Shown: in pieces, positions 61,389 through 64,000 of the stretch
How the letters are laid out: each line of letters begins with the position of its first letter
Numbering within the stretch: the first letter of the stretch is position 1
Source: Desulfacinum sp.
GTDB lineage: Bacteria; Desulfobacterota; Syntrophobacteria; Syntrophobacterales; DSM-9756
Direction of reading: 5' to 3'
NCBI GenBank assembly: GCA_014359885.1
Contig: JACIYN010000019.1
Coordinates: forward strand, 1 to 64,000
Length of the DNA: 64,000 nt
The notes under the pieces: generated by a model
What the model was told of the DNA's origin: nothing
Seen by the model: only the letters and a program-made list of their open reading frames with translations
The model's database searches: none
Program-made: the position numbers and the translations under genes

Positions 61389-63336
61389 GGGGGTTGGAAA
61401 GGGCGGTCCGGACGGTTCGGGCGATGCTTTCCGCATCCAGCCCCACGTCTTTTCGGAGGATGTCCGGTTTGCCGTGCTGAACGAAGGCGTCCGGGATTCC
61501 GATCCTCACCGTCCGGCGCGGCAGTCGGCCTTCATCGGCCAGGCATTCCAGAACGGCGCTTCCGAAGCCTCCCTGCAGGGCGTTTTCCTCGATGGTGACC
61601 AGAAGACCGGTGCGCTGCACCCAGTCCAGGAGAAGGTCCTTGTCCAGCGGCTTGACGAAGCGGGCATTGATGACCGCCGCGTGGATCCCCTCTTCTTCCA
61701 GCAGCTCGGCGGCGCGGCAGGCGGCGGCCACGGGATGGCCGATGGCCACCAGGACGGCGTCTCTTCCTTCCCGCAGGAGTTCCCCTTGGCCCACGGGCAG
61801 GGTGCGGAGCGGCTCGTCCAGGGGCACGCCCAGTCCCCGGCCCCTGGGGTAGCGGACGGCGATGGGGCCCTTGTGGTGCAGGGCCGTTTTCAGCATGTGG
61901 CGCAGTTCGTTTTCGTCCTTGGGGGCCATGACCGTCATGTTGGGGATGTGCCTCAGGTAGGACAGATCGAACACCCCGTGGTGGGTGGGGCCGTCTTCAC
62001 CCACCAGGCCGCCCCGGTCCATGGCGAAGACCACGGGAAGATTCTGGAGGCACACGTCGTGGACGATCTGGTCGTAGGCCCGCTGCAGGAAGGTGGAATA
62101 GACCGCCACCACGGGCCGGTAGCCTTCGGCGGCCAGGCCCGCCGCAAAGGTGACGGCGTGCTGTTCGGCGATGCCCACGTCGAAGAACCGCGTGGGGTAG
62201 AGCTGCGAAAAGCGGACGAGCCCCGTCCCCTGGGGCATGGCGGCCGTGATGGCCACGACCCTGGGATCCTTTTCCGCCAGTTCCACCAGGCATCGGCCGA
62301 AGACGGACGTGTAGGACGGGGGAGCCTCCGTTTTTTCGGGGCTCTTGCCCGTTTGCACATCGAAGCAGCCCACGCCGTGGAAGCTGGCCGGATCGCATTC
62401 CGCCGGCTCATAGCCCTTGCCCTTCACGGTTCCCACGTGGATGAGCACCGGGCCGCGGATGTTCTTGGCCGTTTCGAAGGTCTCGATCAGCCGGTCCAGG
62501 CGGTGGCCCTTGATGGGGCCGATGTAGTGGAACCGCAGGGCCTGGAAGAGCATGCCGGGGGTGAAGAAGGCCAGGAAGGAATCCTCGCTCTTCTTGAGAA
62601 GCTGCAGGATGTTGTTGCCCACGCCCGGGATGGCCCGAAGGGTGCCCTCCAGCTCCTTCTTGAGGCTCATGACGGCCCGGCTGGAAAGCTTTCGGCTCAG
62701 GAGCGACGAGAAGGCCCCCACGTTGGGGGAGATGGACATCTCGTTGTCGTTCAGGACCACGATCAGGTCCTTTCCCAGGTCCCCGGCATGGTTCAGGGCC
62801 TCGAAGGCCATGCCGCCCGTGAGGCTGCCGTCGCCGATGACCGCCACGATCCGGCTGGAGCAGCCCTTCAGGTGCTTGGCGGCGCTCATGCCCAGGGCGG
62901 CGGAGATGGACGTGCTGGCGTGTCCCGCCCCGAACGCGTCGTGGCGGCTCTCTTCGCGCTTGGGAAACCCGCTGATCCCGCCGTACTGGCGCAGGGTGGG
63001 GAACCGGTCGCGCCGTCCCGTGACCAGCTTGTGGGTGTAGCACTGATGGCCCACGTCCCAGATGATGCGGTCGTTGGGGCTGTCGAAGGCGTAGTGCAGG
63101 GCCAGGGTGAGTTCCACCACGCCCAGGTTGGGAGCCAGGTGGCCGCCGGTGCAGGCCACCGTTTCGATGATGGTCCTTCGGATTTCCGCCGCCAGGCGTT
63201 CCAGTTCCCTCAGGGAAAGCCGTTTCAGGTCCTGAGGCGAATCGATGGTGGAAAGGAGCGAGGGGGCCGGCTCCTTTCCTTCGATCTTCTTTTCTTCCTG
63301 CCGGGTCAACGGTTGCCTTCTTTCCTTGCGATCCAT
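61360..63336 (-). CDS. dxs: 1-deoxy-D-xylulose-5-phosphate synthase
   Basis: A complete 658-residue thiamine-diphosphate enzyme, the entry step of the MEP isoprenoid pathway. The diphosphate motif [20 protein letters not shown], the NDNEMSI loop and transketolase-type [15 protein letters not shown] are present. It starts 25 bp after the prenyl synthase stop, giving a short isoprenoid operon ispA-dxs-tlyA as in many bacteria. Confidence 0.97.
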   Translation of the reverse strand: MDRKERRQPLTRQEEKKIEGKEPAPSLLSTIDSPQDLKRLSLRELERLAAEIRRTIIETVACTGGHLAPNLGVVELTLALHYAFDSPNDRIIWDVGHQCYTHKLVTGRRDRFPTLRQYGGISGFPKREESRHDAFGAGHASTSISAALGMSAAKHLKGCSSRIVAVIGDGSLTGGMAFEALNHAGDLGKDLIVVLNDNEMSISPNVGAFSSLLSRKLSSRAVMSLKKELEGTLRAIPGVGNNILQLLKKSEDSFLAFFTPGMLFQALRFHYIGPIKGHRLDRLIETFETAKNIRGPVLIHVGTVKGKGYEPAECDPASFHGVGCFDVQTGKSPEKTEAPPSYTSVFGRCLVELAEKDPRVVAITAAMPQGTGLVRFSQLYPTRFFDVGIAEQHAVTFAAGLAAEGYRPVVAVYSTFLQRAYDQIVHDVCLQNLPVVFAMDRGGLVGEDGPTHHGVFDLSYLRHIPNMTVMAPKDENELRHMLKTALHHKGPIAVRYPRGRGLGVPLDEPLRTLPVGQGELLREGRDAVLVAIGHPVAAACRAAELLEEEGIHAAVINARFVKPLDKDLLLDWVQRTGLLVTIEENALQGGFGSAVLECLADEGRLPRRTVRIGIPDAFVQHGKPDILRKDVGLDAESIARTVRTALSNPHGAHIRAIG

Positions 63337-63361
63337 GGGTTCTTGGATGGAGCCGTTCCAA

Positions 63362-64000
63362 TCAAGCCTTGCGTTCCAGAAGGTAGCGGGCGATGGCCCT
63401 CAGCGGATCCGCCTTCCCATCGAAGGCGCCGAGAGCCTCCACCGCCTGTTCCACGTGGTTCCGGGCCATCTCGCGGGATCGGGCCAGGCCCAGCAACGCC
63501 GGGTAGGTCTTCTTGTTCTTCGCCTGGTCCGATCCGGCGGGCTTTCCCATGACCTGGGGGTCCCCTTCGATGTCCAGAAGGTCGTCGGTGATCTGGAAGG
63601 CCAGTCCCAGGTGGCGTCCGTAGCGGATGAGATCCTGGATCTGGCCGTCCGTTCCGCCGCCCAGGACCGCTCCCATTTCCAGCGATGCGCTGATGAGGGC
63701 TCCCGTCTTGTGGATGTGCATGTATTCCACGGTGGCCAGGTCCACCTCCCGGGTTTCCGATTCCAGGTCGATGACCTGACCGGCGATCATGCCCCGGCCT
63801 CCGGAAGCCCGTGCCAGGATGGCCAGGGCCCGAAGGCGCCGTTCGGGGGGGACGGCGGCGTTGGGTTCCAGTGCGTCGTCGGCCAGCACCCCGAAGGCCT
63901 CCGTGAGGAGCAAATCTCCCGCCAGGATGGCCACAGCCTCTCCGTAGACCTTGTGGTTGGTGGGCCGCCCCCGCCTCAGGTCGTCGTCGTCCATGGCCGG
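63362..64000 (-). CDS. ispA: Geranyl/farnesyl diphosphate synthase, C-terminal part
   Basis: The 5' end lies beyond the window. The visible 212 residues begin just before the first Asp-rich motif ([13 protein letters not shown]) and include [10 protein letters not shown] and the second motif [13 protein letters not shown], then [16 protein letters not shown]. This is the IspA group of short-chain prenyl synthases. ATGs inside the visible part are internal. Confidence 0.93.
   Translation of the reverse strand, partial: PAMDDDDLRRGRPTNHKVYGEAVAILAGDLLLTEAFGVLADDALEPNAAVPPERRLRALAILARASGGRGMIAGQVIDLESETREVDLATVEYMHIHKTGALISASLEMGAVLGGGTDGQIQDLIRYGRHLGLAFQITDDLLDIEGDPQVMGKPAGSDQAKNKKTYPALLGLARSREMARNHVEQAVEALGAFDGKADPLRAIARYLLERKA

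Overview
The window is GC-rich, densely coded bacterial DNA that reads as a chromosome segment of an anaerobic, sulfate-reducing deltaproteobacterium, most likely of the Syntrophobacter/Desulfacinum type. The support is an ATP sulfurylase-APS kinase fusion, oxygen-sensitive iron-sulfur reductase modules, SelB with a SelC-like tRNA, an HdrD-like CCG-domain protein, an MvhD-like hydrogenase subunit, a PEP-CTERM protein with a sigma-54 promoter, and dispersed palindromic repeats. The genus is inference; no rRNA is present.

Layout. 1-1141: tail of an iron/cobalamin-type ABC importer. 1599-2216: methyltransferase. 2414-6005: a double-cubane-type ATP-driven reductase pair (reductase plus ASKHA activase) followed by an HdrD-like Fe-S protein. 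6299-9635: pstSCAB without phoU. 9702-10586: coiled-coil protein with a nuclease-like end. 10696-13934 (minus): a SelC-like tRNA with a GCA (Cys) anticodon, an MvhD-like protein, an unknown protein and SelB. 14460-15777: DUF169 and a gamma-glutamylcyclotransferase-like protein. 15800-22793: MacAB/TolC-type tripartite exporter divergent from a two-component system. 22875-25770: phosphodiesterase, an inserted repeat element, and a fused HisH-HisF of eukaryotic HIS7 type. 26114-26902: PEP-CTERM protein. 27327-33541 (minus): five-gene cluster of Yip1, a DUF6599-like protein, DUF362, a NapH/NapG-like polyferredoxin and a Tat-exported aldo/keto reductase. 33621-39052: sat-cysC behind a large hybrid histidine kinase. 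39184-50197: two radical SAM proteins, dtd, DUF1285, phosphoesterase, a ParB-like/Lrp-like fusion, a monoheme DUF3365 protein, a rhodanese, and a DUF362-acyl-CoA ligase pair. 50671-52460: amt-glnB behind a sigma-54 promoter. 53022-56066: two small toxin-antitoxin-like pairs around a family 9 glycosyltransferase. 56201-64000: housekeeping genes hup, serS, hpt, nfu, rlmH, tlyA, dxs and ispA.

The most notable points are the 8/4-type tRNA with Cys anticodon and U73 next to mvhD and selB, the double-cubane reductase module, the HIS7-like fusion, and the DUF362/polyferredoxin/reductase cluster. Long spacers are filled with palindromic and tandem repeats, concentrated at 31.7, 40.7-42.6, 49-50.6 and 60.3-60.6 kb.
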